Shown here one piece after another: positions 25,801 through 35,620 of a stretch of 64,000 bases of DNA. The stretch spans positions 24,574,084 through 24,638,083 of the forward strand of contig CM036624.1 in assembly GCA_020746105.1 (NCBI GenBank). Direction: 5' to 3'. A program made the translations under genes and the position numbers. Each line of letters opens with the position of its first letter. Within the stretch, counting starts at the first letter, position 1. Source of the DNA: Trogon surrucura. Lineage: Eukaryota; Chordata; Aves; Trogoniformes; Trogonidae. Below the pieces are notes generated by a model, which was not told where the DNA came from, did not search any database, and worked only from the letters and a program-made list of their open reading frames with translations.

Positions 25801-28800
25801 GGCTGCATCTTCAGACGACAGTCCCTGCCTCATAGCAGAGATGACAGAAACCTGTATCAAGTCAGTCCACAAGTCAGGTGCAGCATCAGGGAAACATTCC
25901 AATCCCCAAGGACTGTTAGCAGATCCTTCTCCCAGGGCCTAAACCGAAATCATCGGGGACACCTATCCTGCTCAGCTAAATAAACTCCCCAGCTGCCTTA
26001 TCTTCAAGGAACAATGAGTTGGTCTCCCAGCAGGGGCAAACCTTCTACCTTTCTAATAAAACACAACAGGGAACGAGCAAAAGTCACAGCGAATTTAATT
26101 ACAAACAGAGCAAGTAGCAATGCCCCGTGCTGGAAATTCAATATTCCTTGCTGCCAATAATTCATTATTTTCCCCTAATTAAGTTGATATAAAGGGTAAT
26201 GTGGTCTTTGCAGTGCTACAAGCCCTGCACGTGCCATAGCAGGCTGCTAGCAGCACCTTGGCCCCCGGGACTCACCTTGAACTGCTGGTGATCATAGCGG
26301 TCGTGAATCACCACAAAGCGCAGATCAAAACGCCGAGCCAGGTCAAAGAGGTGGTCTGTCTCAGCTTTGGTCCACGCATCATCGTGGAGATACATCTGGT
26401 ACTCCTGCTCTGAGTAGACCGGTACCTGCACTGTCTATGCAAAGAAAAAAACAACACAGTGGTTCTCTTTCAGCCCTGCCCTGCTCACTGCCAGCTGGTA
26501 AAGGCTGAGATACTGGAGCCAAGAACAAGCCGCACACGGACAGGAGCGGGCTGCCAGGACCCCAAGCAATGAGGCCTGGTAAAAAACATAATGAGCAAGC
26601 AGAGGACTCAATAAGGAGCAACACGTGATCTCAGGTACACAAACATGATGTTCTGGGCAGCCTATCAGGAACCACCACCTGAGAGCCTGGAATCTATTTC
26701 AGGTGGCTGACAGAAGCAGAGGTCAGCAACCCACATCCTGACTAGAGGTTTCAAAATTATCAGGCTAACATGACAGTGAAACCAACATAAACTGGTCTGA
26801 CAGTTGGGTTGGGACACACTCACTTGTACGGGAAGAACGAGAAAGGCAAGGAGCGGCGGTTCCTGGCCTTTAGCACACCTTGTGCTTTGATACACAACCC
26901 ACTTCTTTCATGTTTGGTACAGACAGTGCCATGAAGATCTGAAAGTCTGGGTGCTGTACAACTGAGGACCATAAACTTGGCAAACAACTTTGTCCCTCCC
27001 TTCCTTCTGCAGAGCCACAGGGCCAAATGACAGTGCAACTCACAGAGTGTCCCAGGTGCTTAAAAAGCCTAAACCTAAACCACTGTCCCCAGCCTGGAAC
27101 TGCTCTGCAAGGGCTCTATCCAAAACACAAGTGTCACATGAGTACTAAAGAAACAGTAAAAGTACTTACTGTATCAGGGGAAGTCCTAGAACATTGTAAA
27201 GCAAGAGTGAAAACAACCCTGTGCTTTCCTCTCTTACCCCTCCTGCCGCTCCTGCAGTGGAACTTTGCTCAATCTGAGGAGGTCCTGCCTCCACAAGACA
27301 ATATCACGTGTAAGAGAGCAGCACACATCCTTCAACATCTCTATGCCCTCCTGAGTCCTAAGCCAGAAAAGTCATCCTTGTGAACTCCATCCAGCCTGAA
27401 GGAACATTTCTGAGCTTCCAAACAACAGCCTCTTTGGGTCTACTGCCCTTCTTCCATCACTTAGAAGCTTAAAGGTGAAGCACATCTCTTGGTGATGCAC
27501 TGCACCTTGACCTTCAAGTACCATTACCACCCAGAGAAAACTCATCCTACTAGACACTGTAAGGATGTCGTACGTACATAATAGAAAAAAAAATAAAAGT
27601 ATTTTCCAAAGTAGCACACACACATGAAAAGAGCCAGCAGGATCCTCTGCAGTGGACGGAAGGGAAGGTGGCAGATGTCTGATCAGAGCAAAGAGTGGGG
27701 ACAAGAGCAAAGAGAAGCCCCAAAACACTTCCTCAGTCCCACTCATGGTTGCTCAGGTGAGAACTGCTGAGAAGTGAGAAAGTGGGAATTCATCAGACAA
27801 AAATCTTGAGCCAACCATGGGATGACTATAGATTCAAATGCAGCATAGCCAGGAAAATGCAACTATGACCCTCCAAGAGGGATTTCCAGCAGAAACTGGC
27901 AGGGTTTCAGTTGCAAAACAAGACTTCAGCAGGAATACCAGCTACAACTCTACTGACCCCGATCAGGAAAGATGAACTTAAATGGGAACAAGTACAGAGA
28001 AGAGTGATGAGGATGAATAATGGGGTGGGGAGCTCGTCTTCCCACAACAGACTGGAAAAGAAACAAGCCTAGCAAAGGAAGTCTGAAAGGGAATCTGACT
28101 GCAAGCTTCAAGTATGCTACATGGAATGAAAGGAATACCCACAGAAAGAACAGAACAGCTGAAATAGGGACAAAAAATTAGCCTGCAGAGAAGGGCCAAT
28201 TTAACATGGAAAATTTAACCTGGAAATGAGAAATGGAGCAGAGACAGTCAGGAACAGCTTCCGAAGGAAGCACACGGGCAGGAAAATCCAAGTGCTTTTC
28301 AAAAGCTGGTTTGATCAGTTTATGAAAGGGACTGAATACTGCAGGACCTAAAAGAGGCAAGAAGAGGATTCAATGGCCCAGAAGACCCCTCTCAGTCCTA
28401 CATTTCACACTGTAAATTCACATAATGATGGGCATTAAATTATCTGAAACTGCTTGGGAAGGATCCTGGAGCCATAAGGCAGTTGTACGAAAACACTAGC
28501 AAAATGCCTAGTAGTGGTGAAAAGACAAAACAAACAGCAAAAATAACAGAGAAAATAAAGTGAAACACAGCCAATGTACAAACCTGCAACACTTCCATAA
28601 GCGAAAGACTCACTTCTAGTCCACTCATTTCAAAAGAAAGGATACTTGAGAACAGCAAGGGTGAAACAGATGTATGTCAAATTATGGAAAACACAGTACG
28701 TAGCAAGGGCAATTTACTACACCAGGTAACACAAGACCTCAGAGGCATCAAATGAAACCCCAAAGCAGCAGTTTAAATTTAAGAGGAGAAAGCGCCTTTG

Positions 28801-31800
28801 AACACCATGCAAAACGAACCCAAAGAACTCATTACCATGGGATATTCACAAAGCAGCCTTCTGCCCTGAACGTACCCAGGAAGAATTATTGAACACAAAT
28901 TCCAAGTGAAGAAATCCTTAAGCCAAAGACCATCAGAAGCTAGGAAAAAATGCTCTATATTTGCCCCATTCTCATGCTCTTTCTCTAAGCCTTTACTAAT
29001 GGTCGCCAGAAGCAGAATATCAGCAGAGAGGTCTTTGCTCCGACATCAGTGAAGCTGCTTTCATATTCCTATTTCACACCCCAGATCAACGCTCAGTGTA
29101 CACTGTGAAACCTAAGTTTACGTTTCGGATCTCACATCAAAGAGGAGGGATTTGGTTTAGAGACTGGAAGCACAGAGAAAAGGCAAAGCAACTAAGCAGT
29201 GACAGAGGCGCCAGGTTAAAGAGCTTGAGTGAACCAACAGGACAGACTACACAGAAAAACAAGCTCTTGCCAAAAGGAGCAAGAAATTCTGACAGATGTA
29301 TCAAGTATGAGAGAAGGAATCCACAGAAGAGTCTGGAAAAAGAAATATAATTGAGATAAATATAATTCCTCTGACATAGCAAATATCTGCAAACCTCCTC
29401 ATCAGTGCCTTCTGCCTCCCAACCACAGATCCACAAGGTAACAATTTGCTCCTAATATGTAATTATGCATGTGCAGAAGTCTGTACCACTAATCTAAAGG
29501 TTGCAGCCTTGATGAAAGTCCTTCTGCCTGTCAATTCATGGTACATGATAAAGTTAAGAAAACGAGAATCATATAATTACAACACCCATGTGTGGCCCCC
29601 TCTGATAAACTCGGCTGAACTCAGCCAAGAAACTGTCAGAGCAGTTGAGTCCTAGAGACAATTACACTCCCAAAGTTTCATTCAGACAGCTAGGGTAGGT
29701 GCCTTGACTAAGCAAGTCCTGCTTCAGACTTCTACCCTAGACATCAGAGAAGAGATACCACAGGAGGCTCTTACCAACATCCCAGCAAGAGGAAAAGCAT
29801 CAGTCAGAGCTGCAGCCTTCTAACACATAAGGTCAACCAACCACTTAACTCTGCAGGGAGCCAGGCTTTGTCAGAGCTGATGCTCTGTGGGTTACAAACT
29901 TTAAATGTTGTATACAGTTATACACAAGCAGGGCTTTTGTGGAATCACGTTAGCAAATGCTTTTTTTCTTTTTTTTTTCCCCTTCAGATTTGCATCATGA
30001 AGGCGGTTAAATTACATTATGGAGACATCCTAACTCTGCTCCTTCCTAACTTTGGGGGTCCTGACTTTGAAGCATAAATCTTGATGTAGTTTCCTTTGCA
30101 CATACACATGAAAGCCCCAACCACTCAAAGCAGATACATCTGGGACAAAAGACAGCAGGAGATTACAACAACACATTGTGACAACTTAATAAGACGCAAA
30201 GAACAGGGTACTGCACCATGCTGATACCACAGGAGCAATTTCAGAGGGAATGCAACATAATTCAGCATCTGTGCTGGAATCTGGCCAAAAGGCTGGAAGA
30301 TGGCTTTTTGGCCACAGAGCTCATGCAATTTTTTTCATAATGGGCAAAATAACAAGGCTCATGACTTCAATAGAGTGATCAGGGGGAGGATGTTGGTTAG
30401 GGACCGAATTAATTAGATGGCAGAGTGCCTCCTTACCAGATCGATGACTGCACACCCGAAATGCAGGGGGCTCTCACAAGCTCTGACCACATACCGAGCC
30501 CACTTAGCTTGAACGATTTGGAGACACCGTAGTCTGCAGTCACACGGCTGCAGGCCGTGCCACAATTCAAAATGCAACTGCCACATCTAAGTCAGCCTTC
30601 ATTTGTTGAGAGAAACAACTTCCTGTTTGGACATTCGTGAAGCTGACCAAAGGGTATTTTCCAGCTGCTATTAATACACTTTCGTTTGAAAGTGCTCCCA
30701 CTTACTTTATTGAACCTGGCAAAAGGGTAGTCCTTCCCTTCCTCCGCTGCTCTCCTCCAGTGGTAGAACATTGCTCCATCTTTTCTCGCTGGGTTGGTGA
30801 AAGGCATCCACTTCCAAGGCCGGACTTTCTTGGACCCCAGTTTTGCTTTGACTGTTCGATAACCCTGAGTTGTATCACTTGGCAGCAGCGGAGGCGCATC
30901 CCTGTGGTGAAGAAAAGCACTGGCTGATGAGAAGCAAGCAGCAGCCCAGGACAAACCCAAAGATATTTCAGACTCAGAGCAGGATCTGACACCACAACGT
31001 TTAAAGTGGCAAAACCCAAGTCTAGGCTTTATTCCAGGTTTTGCAATTCTCAGACCACAGCTCTGGAAAGCAAACTATGCAAGAGACCTGAAGGCACAGG
31101 CACAATCCACAACAAGCTAAACACAGGAACGTATCTAATAATGTATCAAAACTCTTTTGGCAGAAATAAAAGCAGGTGCTGTTCCCATTTGTGAAGAGAA
31201 TTAGATACAGAAGGGTAAGAAAGTAAGTCTGCACTAGACTAATGTGCCTGTGTCCAATCCACCTCCTACAGAGAGCAAACATCTCAATTTAGAAAACTGA
31301 AGACAGACCCTGTCGAAGAGAGAAGGGCACACGCATGGGCCGAGCACAAAGTGGAGTCAATCTCGGAAGCAAAACCGCCCCGGTTTCAAGAGGATGCTGC
31401 CTTGCCACCAAAAGCCCAGGTTAGCCCACAACCTGCACAGATGACTGTAAGCCCTTACTTTTTGTCAGAGTAGAGGAGTGCATAAACTTCTCGGTGCATT
31501 CCTTCCGGTCTCTTAAACGTCAATGTCTCTGAAGATTTCTTGGATTTTTTCTGAAACAGAAGAACTGCAATTTAGAGTCAGAAGCAGGAATCTCTGAGGG
31601 ATCATTAAAGTACGTAACCTAGCACCCTGAGATAGTTTTCACTTTTATCTGTTTTCAGACACCTTGAATTTCTCCGGGAAAGTGCCTGTTCCTGATGGAA
31701 GACAGTGACAGGCAAAACATACCCACTTTCAGTGATAGCACTCACTGCTACTCGGACACTGGTTGCTGATGACACACACTTAAATGCCAAGTTGAACATC

Positions 31801-34455
31801 TGGCTGTAGTTTTCAGGGTGCAGTATGCTCTCTTTTTCACTAGGTAAGCACTGTCCTCACTTGTAGGTATTAATGCATCTAATGAAGTGATTCTCTACCT
31901 CTTAGAGAAGATAAGAAATGTCTTCCCACAGCCTTTTAACTTTTGTTACTTTTTCGTGCAGCAACTTCAGTTCTTACCAGCTGCGACCAAGCCCTCACAG
32001 TAGCCTCACATCAGAACTACCAGTATCACCTACAAAAGTGAACGCTCATCTCTCCCTCCTCTCTCCCATTTATACAGCAAAGAAATTTTTTTAACATATT
32101 TTTTTCATACTTGAAATTCTGTGTAGATGACTCAAGCTCGCCCCTAAAGCCTTGTCAGAACTGGTGGTTTCTAAGACACAGTCCACCTCATATCACATAA
32201 AGAAGTTTATAAAATAATCAGCTTTGGGTTCAGATAGACACAGTAACAGCCATATTAACAAGGAACACTTTATTTAAGTGGGTCAAGTTTACTGAGTAGT
32301 CCAGATTATTTGGTGTAAACGTACCATTTTTATAACTACTACCTGCGTCACCGCTTTTAAGTACTTGTTTACCACATTGCTACCAACTTTTAAATCAGAA
32401 TGTGTTGCAGTAGTAAAACGAACACCGTATCATAAATTGTATTAAACCCATACAGTCACCTTTATCAAGCAAATTCAAAATCCCATTAAAAAAGTAATAA
32501 TCTATCAGCTCAGACTACAACTACTTTCCATAAAACTTCATGACAGACGTTCATTATATTAGCACTTCTTACCCCTAATCAAACACCTTTCTCCTAGCCT
32601 GTCCATCACTTTGCCCCTGAGCAATGTAAGGCCAATCAAGGCAGTTACCTGAACACAGGCTTCTGGAATCACCCCAAAGTTCCCAGATTTATTGAAAGTT
32701 AGCATCCGCAGGCCAGAGATCAGTTCAGCCAGCTCTTTTAGGAGTTGAGAACAAATTACTCAGTCCCGCTGATTTAAATGTTTTTATGCCTAGTAATTTT
32801 TATTTTAACATTCTCAGTCACTAATGGATTGGAAAGTACTTCACCGTTCTCTTGTGATTTAAAGACATCAATCTGTTTCTTTTCTAATTGAGAACAGATC
32901 TATTTCCTGAGCAAGTGCTGCACTGCTATTAGCAATTTTGCTCCCTCCATGCAATAACAGCTTATACACTTGGTTTGATTTAGCTTCTGTACTTTGCAGA
33001 GATCCAGAACGCTTCATTTATGGCCACAAACAGCCTCCCACATGCCTCCTGAAACCTCTCACTGCACCTGCCCTTCCTCTTTCTCTCCATTACTGTAAAT
33101 TTGAGAAAAAAAACACATCTTACACTCTGCTCCAAAAGAAGGACAGACAGGCATCAGTACTCCTTCAGCTCTCCGTTAGGTAACAGACAAACGTATGTAA
33201 ATCAAAGAACTCTGAACACTCAGTGGCACAACATTGCAGGCTGAATCCAGCCAATGGGCTGCTCACTAGGCACACACCAACACAGCCAATAACTGGTGAT
33301 TTTAATTTCAGCCTTTAAATTACTGAAATTCATCAACTTTCCATTACACCGATCATACTATATGTCCTATCCCCAGCAAGGAAGTCAGGAAACCACTGTG
33401 CTTCTCTTCAGAGCCAAATGTTTCAATGGGGGCCAACAAAGACAGCCAGATACTACTTTCAGGGATGAAGTGGTTGCATATGTTTATCTTTGGTTTGTTT
33501 TTTCCCAAACAAATACACAGGCTTTACTCCATCTCCCCCAGCTCACTTCCAAGCACCTCCACATCTCATAACTACTCATGAACTGATCTTTGTAAGTTTA
33601 CAAAGCATGGAACACTCAAGACCTTTTCCGGATTTAAAATACGGAAGGCAACAACATACTGTAGCATATTACAACACAGAATGCAGCACATATGCCCTTA
33701 AGAGAGCTTACTAACCTGTCCACATTCTAGTTCTCCCAAAGCCCAGCAACGCACCTTCCCCACAGAGGGACTGCTCTCATGGCTTGAACACATTTCACTG
33801 AATCATAGAATGGTTTGGGCTGGAAGGGCCCTTAAAGACCATCTAGTTCCAAGCCCCCTGCCATGGGCAGGGAAACCTTCCACTAGAACAAGCTGCTCAA
33901 AGCCTCATCCAGCCTGGCTCTGAAGGACTGAACATTTACAGTTCACTCAAGTCACACTACATTATTTTGTCCTTCAGCATTAGGACTGTATCATATTACT
34001 TCCATCTGCTTGAGGGATAGAAGATAAACACACTTCACAGTTACTCCACAAAACAGAAATTTTAGAGACAGGTGAAAATGTCCTGGGGCCAGGCCCAGCT
34101 CACCAGGACATCACTTACACAGCTCCAGCTAAAATACCACCCCAAATACCACAGCACAGTTAACTAAGAACATCAGGAACCCAGAAGTGGGGCTCTTTGG
34201 CATTTCCAGATACTCCTAGGAAGCCTAAAAACAGACTACAACAGGAACATGCTTTTTTCCATCTTTTTTTCCAATATTCACCCCAGACACCACATGCAAG
34301 GTCAGTCCATGCCTGGAAAGCAAGCAGCGGCCCCTTAGGGCACTGCAGTTCACCTTATCCGAATTGATGATATCCTTTTTGTTGATGGTGCCCGTGTTCT
34401 CAGACTCCACACCGCCCAGCTCCAGGATGTCCCGCACGTCCGCGCCCGTCGCCAT
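1835..34455 (-). CDS. DMAP1: DMAP1: DNMT1-associated protein 1 (ten coding exons, joined)
   Basis: DMAP1 is a nuclear subunit of the TIP60/NuA4 acetyltransferase and SRCAP H2A.Z-exchange complexes; it also binds DNMT1 (family knowledge). The joined exons are 34354-34455, 31459-31550, 30706-30901, 26276-26434, 24980-25147, 23834-24019, 20948-21019, 8702-8774, 6562-6845 and 1835-1843. They read through without a frame break and resemble human DMAP1 almost throughout. The start MATGADVRDILELGG is the family's N-terminus and has G at -3 and +4. Residues 148 to about 203 are the SANT/Myb-like domain (DDAWTKAETDHLF onward). Residues 249-270 are a highly charged probable coiled coil, 287-297 a basic patch, and about 371-400 a second helix. 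The predicted product is 446 residues, against 467 in human, because codon 447 is TGA where human has arginine. A further 15 recognisable codons follow, to the conserved stop at 1787-1789. Expression is probably ubiquitous, from a CpG-island promoter. Confidence 0.96.
3100..3360. promoter_or_regulatory. AT-rich island inside GC-rich intron, possible conserved block
   Basis: It contains ttgataatctttatatggca, then catattaatcacc and attataatttac. Base composition changes sharply from the GC-rich flanks left of 2,940. No repeat family or ORF is recognised. Confidence 0.25.
3380..3436. repeat. TA-rich microsatellite
   Basis: Imperfect (TA)n blocks: tatatatacaccc, tatatatacactatata and atatatatatata. 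Probably length-polymorphic. Confidence 0.9.
4105..4200 (+). mobile_element. MIR-type (tRNA-derived) SINE relic
   Basis: The phrase gtctgggctcctagtcctac followed by tcctggctttgccactcact is typical of the MIR/CORE-SINE 5' region. The rest is eroded. The assignment is from memory of the consensus. Confidence 0.5.
4333..4440 (-). mobile_element. MIR-type SINE relic, reverse orientation
   Basis: The plus strand reads gattaaatgattcccccaag, then ggtggcaaagc, cttgaaccccaggct and gggttaaaccactg. This is the reverse complement of the MIR head (ending in the GTGGTTTAA start). It lies about 130 bases from the plus-oriented relic at 4105. Confidence 0.55.
5100..5275. promoter_or_regulatory. candidate regulatory block with inverted nuclear-receptor half-sites
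   Basis: It carries TGACCT at 5125-5130 (within cttgaccttttg) and AGGTCA at 5181-5186 (within gtaaaggtcagtg). Both are extended AAAGGTCA half-sites, on opposite strands about 50 bases apart, in AT-rich non-repetitive sequence. Inference from motifs only. Confidence 0.3.
6562..6845 (-). CDS. DMAP1: DMAP1 coding exon 9 (C-terminal helix)
   Basis: This completes D350 and encodes residues 351-444. LNPMPTEEIVQMFNELRSDL and VLLYELKQAFANCEYELQML are the DMAP1-family C-terminal helical region. A variable Gly-rich linker follows (about 401-430), then the conserved IIDVVGAPLTPNS. The acceptor is CCCTAG|ATCTC and the donor AACTCG|GTGAGA, phase 0. Confidence 0.96.
6846..8701 (-). other. DMAP1 intron 8 (1.9 kb)
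   Basis: GT-AG bounded. It has homopolymer-rich patches at 7,918-7,986 and 8,497-8,562 (on the plus strand T runs in both and an A run in the second). No gene or known repeat family is recognised. Confidence 0.75.
8702..8774 (-). CDS. DMAP1: DMAP1 coding exon 8
   Basis: This encodes residues 326-349 (MKLPSSVGQKKIKALEQMLM then ELGV) plus one base. The acceptor is TTCCAG|ATGAAA and the donor GAGTAG|GTGAGT. Human has LLELGV where this copy has LMELGV. Confidence 0.97.
9040..9200. promoter_or_regulatory. candidate regulatory block in DMAP1 intron 7
   Basis: A low-repeat segment with a TCF/LEF-like ATCAAAG at 9108-9114 and sequence (gcggctaatgtgcaatgctg) unlike the local repeats. Its texture resembles conserved noncoding DNA. 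Only an alignment could confirm that. Confidence 0.25.
9721..9900 (-). mobile_element. CR1 LINE 3' fragment
   Basis: The plus strand starts agaatcacagaatcgtatca and continues ctggaagagacctagaagat, then caaccacctccccctgggga. This is the reverse complement of a CR1 3' end. It is 5' truncated and noncoding. Confidence 0.92.
10291..10400 (-). mobile_element. degraded CR1 LINE 3' fragment
   Basis: The plus strand reads atagaatcaaaaatcattta, then ggctggcaaagacctttaac and accatcaagtc, a diverged CR1 tail in the minus orientation. It is older than the copy at 9721 judging by the number of mismatches to the usual tail. Confidence 0.75.
11041..11173 (+). mobile_element. CR1 LINE 3' fragment, plus orientation
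   Basis: It contains ctggactagatgatcttttg and aggtcccttccaacccctga, and ends attctgtgattctgtg, the CR1 terminal octamer repeat. Its orientation is opposite to the copies at 9721 and 10291. Confidence 0.92.
11677..12060. promoter_or_regulatory. candidate conserved noncoding block, homeobox-motif rich
   Basis: AT-rich, non-repetitive sequence with repeated TAAT cores: caaattaatttaac at 11677, then catcaattaag, taattcggg and gttatgatttatgtgg. An octamer-like atgcaaaa lies near 11,960. The style is typical of vertebrate developmental enhancers. This is inference from composition only. Confidence 0.3.
12440..12790. promoter_or_regulatory. AT-rich block, possible regulatory element
   Basis: It contains attattgttatttattatc, aataataataatacctgg and ctgattagctggg. 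No open frame or repeat family is recognised, and no specific factor site is convincing. Confidence 0.2.
13090..13400. promoter_or_regulatory. candidate conserved noncoding block
   Basis: It centres on ttgcaaattaattgctaatt at 13191-13210, a tight group of homeobox and POU-like half-sites, followed by attcattaaatgaacaaac. It is non-repetitive and noncoding. Confidence 0.3.
16740..16870. promoter_or_regulatory. AT-rich homeobox-motif block
   Basis: It contains aataaattattaattgctc, followed by caagtaattaaatttatc. The motif density resembles the blocks at 11,677 and 13,090. The evidence is compositional only. Confidence 0.2.
20948..21019 (-). CDS. DMAP1: DMAP1 coding exon 7
   Basis: A 24-codon exon (residues 302-325) reading AVPETAGIKFPDFKSAG then VTLRSQR. 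It matches human DMAP1 as I recall it. The acceptor is TTTCAG|GCTGTT and the donor CAGAGG|GTAAGC. Confidence 0.97.
21020..23833 (-). other. DMAP1 intron 6 (2.8 kb)
   Basis: GT-AG bounded. It contains mixed unique sequence with an AT-rich stretch at about 22,540-22,660. No repeat or gene is recognised. Confidence 0.75.
23834..24019 (-). CDS. DMAP1: DMAP1 coding exon 6 (charged helix and basic patch)
   Basis: This encodes residues 240-301. ELRKIETRKKEREKRTQDLQ is a charged, probably coiled-coil segment, followed by RKAPKKKLPQKK, a basic patch that could act as a nuclear localisation signal. The acceptor is CTGCAG|GTGGCA and the donor AAGCCT|GTAAAC, a weaker donor than the others. Confidence 0.97.
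24020..24979 (-). other. DMAP1 intron 5 (960 bases)
   Basis: GT-AG bounded unique sequence. I recognise nothing in it. Confidence 0.75.
24980..25147 (-). CDS. DMAP1: DMAP1 coding exon 5 (end of the SANT domain)
   Basis: This encodes residues 184-239 (KRSVEDLKERYYHICAKLAN, then IRAAPGTDLKIPVFDAGHER and RRKEQLERLYNRTPEQ). The acceptor is CCACAG|AAAAGA and the donor GAACAG|GTAACT. The first part is the third SANT helix. Confidence 0.97.
25148..26275 (-). other. DMAP1 intron 4 (1.1 kb)
   Basis: GT-AG bounded. It includes an AT-rich patch at about 26,080-26,210 (aattcattattttcccctaa). Nothing else is recognised. Confidence 0.75.
26276..26434 (-). CDS. DMAP1: DMAP1 coding exon 4 (start of the SANT domain)
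   Basis: This encodes residues 131-183 (TVQVPVYSEQEYQMYLHDDA, then WTKAETDHLFDLARRFDLRF and VVIHDRYDHQQFK). The acceptor is GCATAG|ACAGTG and the donor TTCAAG|GTGAGT. It carries the first two helices of the SANT/Myb-like fold used for chromatin-complex contacts. Confidence 0.97.
26435..30705 (-). other. DMAP1 intron 3 (4.3 kb)
   Basis: GT-AG bounded. Apart from an ancient LINE relic around 27,960-28,420 it is unique, fairly AT-rich sequence. No internal gene is supported. Confidence 0.8.
27960..28420 (+). mobile_element. ancient CR1/L3-like LINE relic
   Basis: Segments read like a heavily decayed CR1/L3 3' region in the plus orientation: gaagagtgatgaggatgaat, then aaacaagcctagcaaaggaa, gctggtttgatcagtttatg and cctctcagtcctacatttca near the end. 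The order fits the 3' part of the last ORF and the tail. The match is from memory of consensus phrasing, so the boundaries and family are approximate. Confidence 0.5.
30706..30901 (-). CDS. DMAP1: DMAP1 coding exon 3
   Basis: This completes codon 65 and encodes residues 66-130, from DAPPLLPSDTTQGYRTVKAK to YPFARFNK. The acceptor is CCACAG|GGATG and the donor AATAAA|GTAAGT. The KVRPWKWMPFTNPARKDGA core is the most conserved N-terminal segment of the DMAP1/Swc4 family. Confidence 0.97.
30902..31458 (-). other. DMAP1 intron 2 (557 bases)
   Basis: GT-AG bounded. I see no repeat, RNA gene or regulatory motif that stands out. Confidence 0.8.
31459..31550 (-). CDS. DMAP1: DMAP1 coding exon 2
   Basis: This encodes residues 35-64 plus two bases of codon 65 (KKSKKSSETLTFKRPEG, then MHREVYALLYSDK). 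The acceptor is TTTCAG|AAAAAA and the donor AAAAA|GTAAGG. The sequence matches human DMAP1 residue for residue as I recall it. Confidence 0.97.
31551..34353 (-). other. DMAP1 intron 1 (2.8 kb)
   Basis: It is GT-AG bounded and mostly AT-rich unique sequence. It contains one CR1 3' end at 33799-33933. I see no other gene or RNA in it. Confidence 0.8.
33799..33933 (-). mobile_element. CR1 LINE 3' fragment
   Basis: The plus strand begins with aatcatagaatggtttggg and continues through the typical CR1 tail (ctggaagggcccttaaagac, then ccatgggcaggg and ctcaaagcc). This is the reverse complement of a 5'-truncated avian CR1 non-LTR retrotransposon. Only about 135 bases remain and no reverse transcriptase coding is left. 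Confidence 0.92.
34354..34455 (-). CDS. DMAP1: DMAP1 coding exon 1
   Basis: This encodes residues 1-34, from MATGADVRD to the IINSDK end. The ATG is at 34455-34453 and the donor is AAG|GTGAAC, phase 0. Human has PEGDAAS-like residues where this copy has VESENTG, a normal variable spot. Confidence 0.95.
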
Positions 34456-34510
34456 CTCTCCGCCTGCCCGTTGACCTCCTCTGCCGCCGCCCCGTCCGTC
34501 CTCTCCAGCT
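34456..34510 (-). other. DMAP1: DMAP1 5' UTR next to the ATG, possibly preceded by a noncoding exon
   Basis: On the minus strand a possible acceptor (ggtttctgcccaccctag) ends at 34511. A possible donor (ggtg|ggtgagg) has its GT at 34886-34885, so a noncoding first exon ending near 34887, close to the ETS sites, is plausible. I cannot confirm it without transcripts; the alternative is a continuous 5' UTR. Confidence 0.4.
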
Positions 34511-34589
34511 CTAGGGTGGGCAGAAACCAGGGGGCCGGGGTTACCGTGCACCTCCCACGAGGGCTATCCCATACACACAGAAAGACGAG

Positions 34590-34690
34590 TATGTGCGCAT
34601 ATACACATATATAGACACGTATAGAAAAGTACATACACGTACACACATGTATACACACACACGCGTATATCCACACATACACACACAAAC
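34590..34690. repeat. imperfect CA/TA dinucleotide (alternating purine-pyrimidine) tract
   Basis: About 100 bases of alternating acacac, tatata and cgcgta units, such as gtatacacacacacgcgtat. It sits within the CpG island just upstream of the DMAP1 start codon. Such tracts are length-variable and prone to the Z-DNA form. Confidence 0.85.
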
Positions 34691-35620
34691 CCCTCAGCCG
34701 CCCCCCCCATCCCCCTCCAGGCCCAACAACGGGGCCTTGTACCCAGCCGGTCCTGGGGGCCACGCACGCCGAGCCCGCGGCCCGGAGCCCCGCGGCGGTG
34801 TCCCGGGAGACCCTCGGGAGGACAGGCGGGAGGAGGTGGCGCCGTGGGGGCGCGGTAACCCCGAGTCGAGCCGCTCCCGCCCTCACCCACCGGCGCCGGC
34901 TCCGCAGCCAGGGGGATGGTGCGACAGACACAGCGGCCCGGCCAGCGCCACTTCCGCTCCTGCCAAAAGGCGCCCGGAAGTGCCCGGAGCGCTTTGGGGA
35001 ACGCACCGGCAGCGCTTCGAATCGCGAGTTCGAGCACCGCGCCGGGCAGGTCGCGGACCCCAGCGCCGGGCTCGGCGTCGTTTGTGTCTGTCCCGCGGCA
35101 GCGCCCAGACGCACTCGGGCCCGGCATACCCCCTTCCCCGCTCAGGGCGGAGAGGACGCTGCAGGCGGGACTCGCTCCCGCGCCAGGAGGTGGCAGCACA
35201 GCCGCGCTCAGCGCGGCCCCGACGGGTGTCCCCGCGGCCGGAGGGGTCGTCGCGGGGGCTGGCGGGCTCCCCAGAACGCTCCCACCCTTGCCTAGTGGTG
35301 GCAAGCCGGGGGTGCCCGTTGCCATGGGGCCTCGGCGATGGGTCTCACCGGGCTCTGGCTCAGCCGCGGGCCATGGGGCAGGGGCAGGGGCAGGCCGCCC
35401 ACGGTGGCAGCGGGCAGCCCGGCACAGTGTCACGCTCTCCTGGGAGTCTCAGCGCTAGCCCCCGTTCCCTACTTTGCTCGTTTTCCCGTCGCCTCGCTGG
35501 GTGCCGAGGTGCTCGCGGCGGTCGTGCTCTCCCCACCAGCCCGCGTCAGTCGGGCAAGCCGGTGGAGGCGACCGTGCCAGGTGGCCGCCTGCCAGGCGGG
35601 CCCTGCACCACATGGCACGT

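Larger units (their letters stand above)
34400..35620. promoter_or_regulatory. DMAP1: CpG island and promoter region of DMAP1
   Basis: A dense CpG and GC-rich stretch begins at the first coding exon and runs upstream. Two ETS-type sites lie close together at 34949-34957 (cacttccgc) and 34974-34983 (ccggaagtgc), typical of TATA-less housekeeping promoters. The transcription start is probably near 34,900-34,950. Confidence 0.7.
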
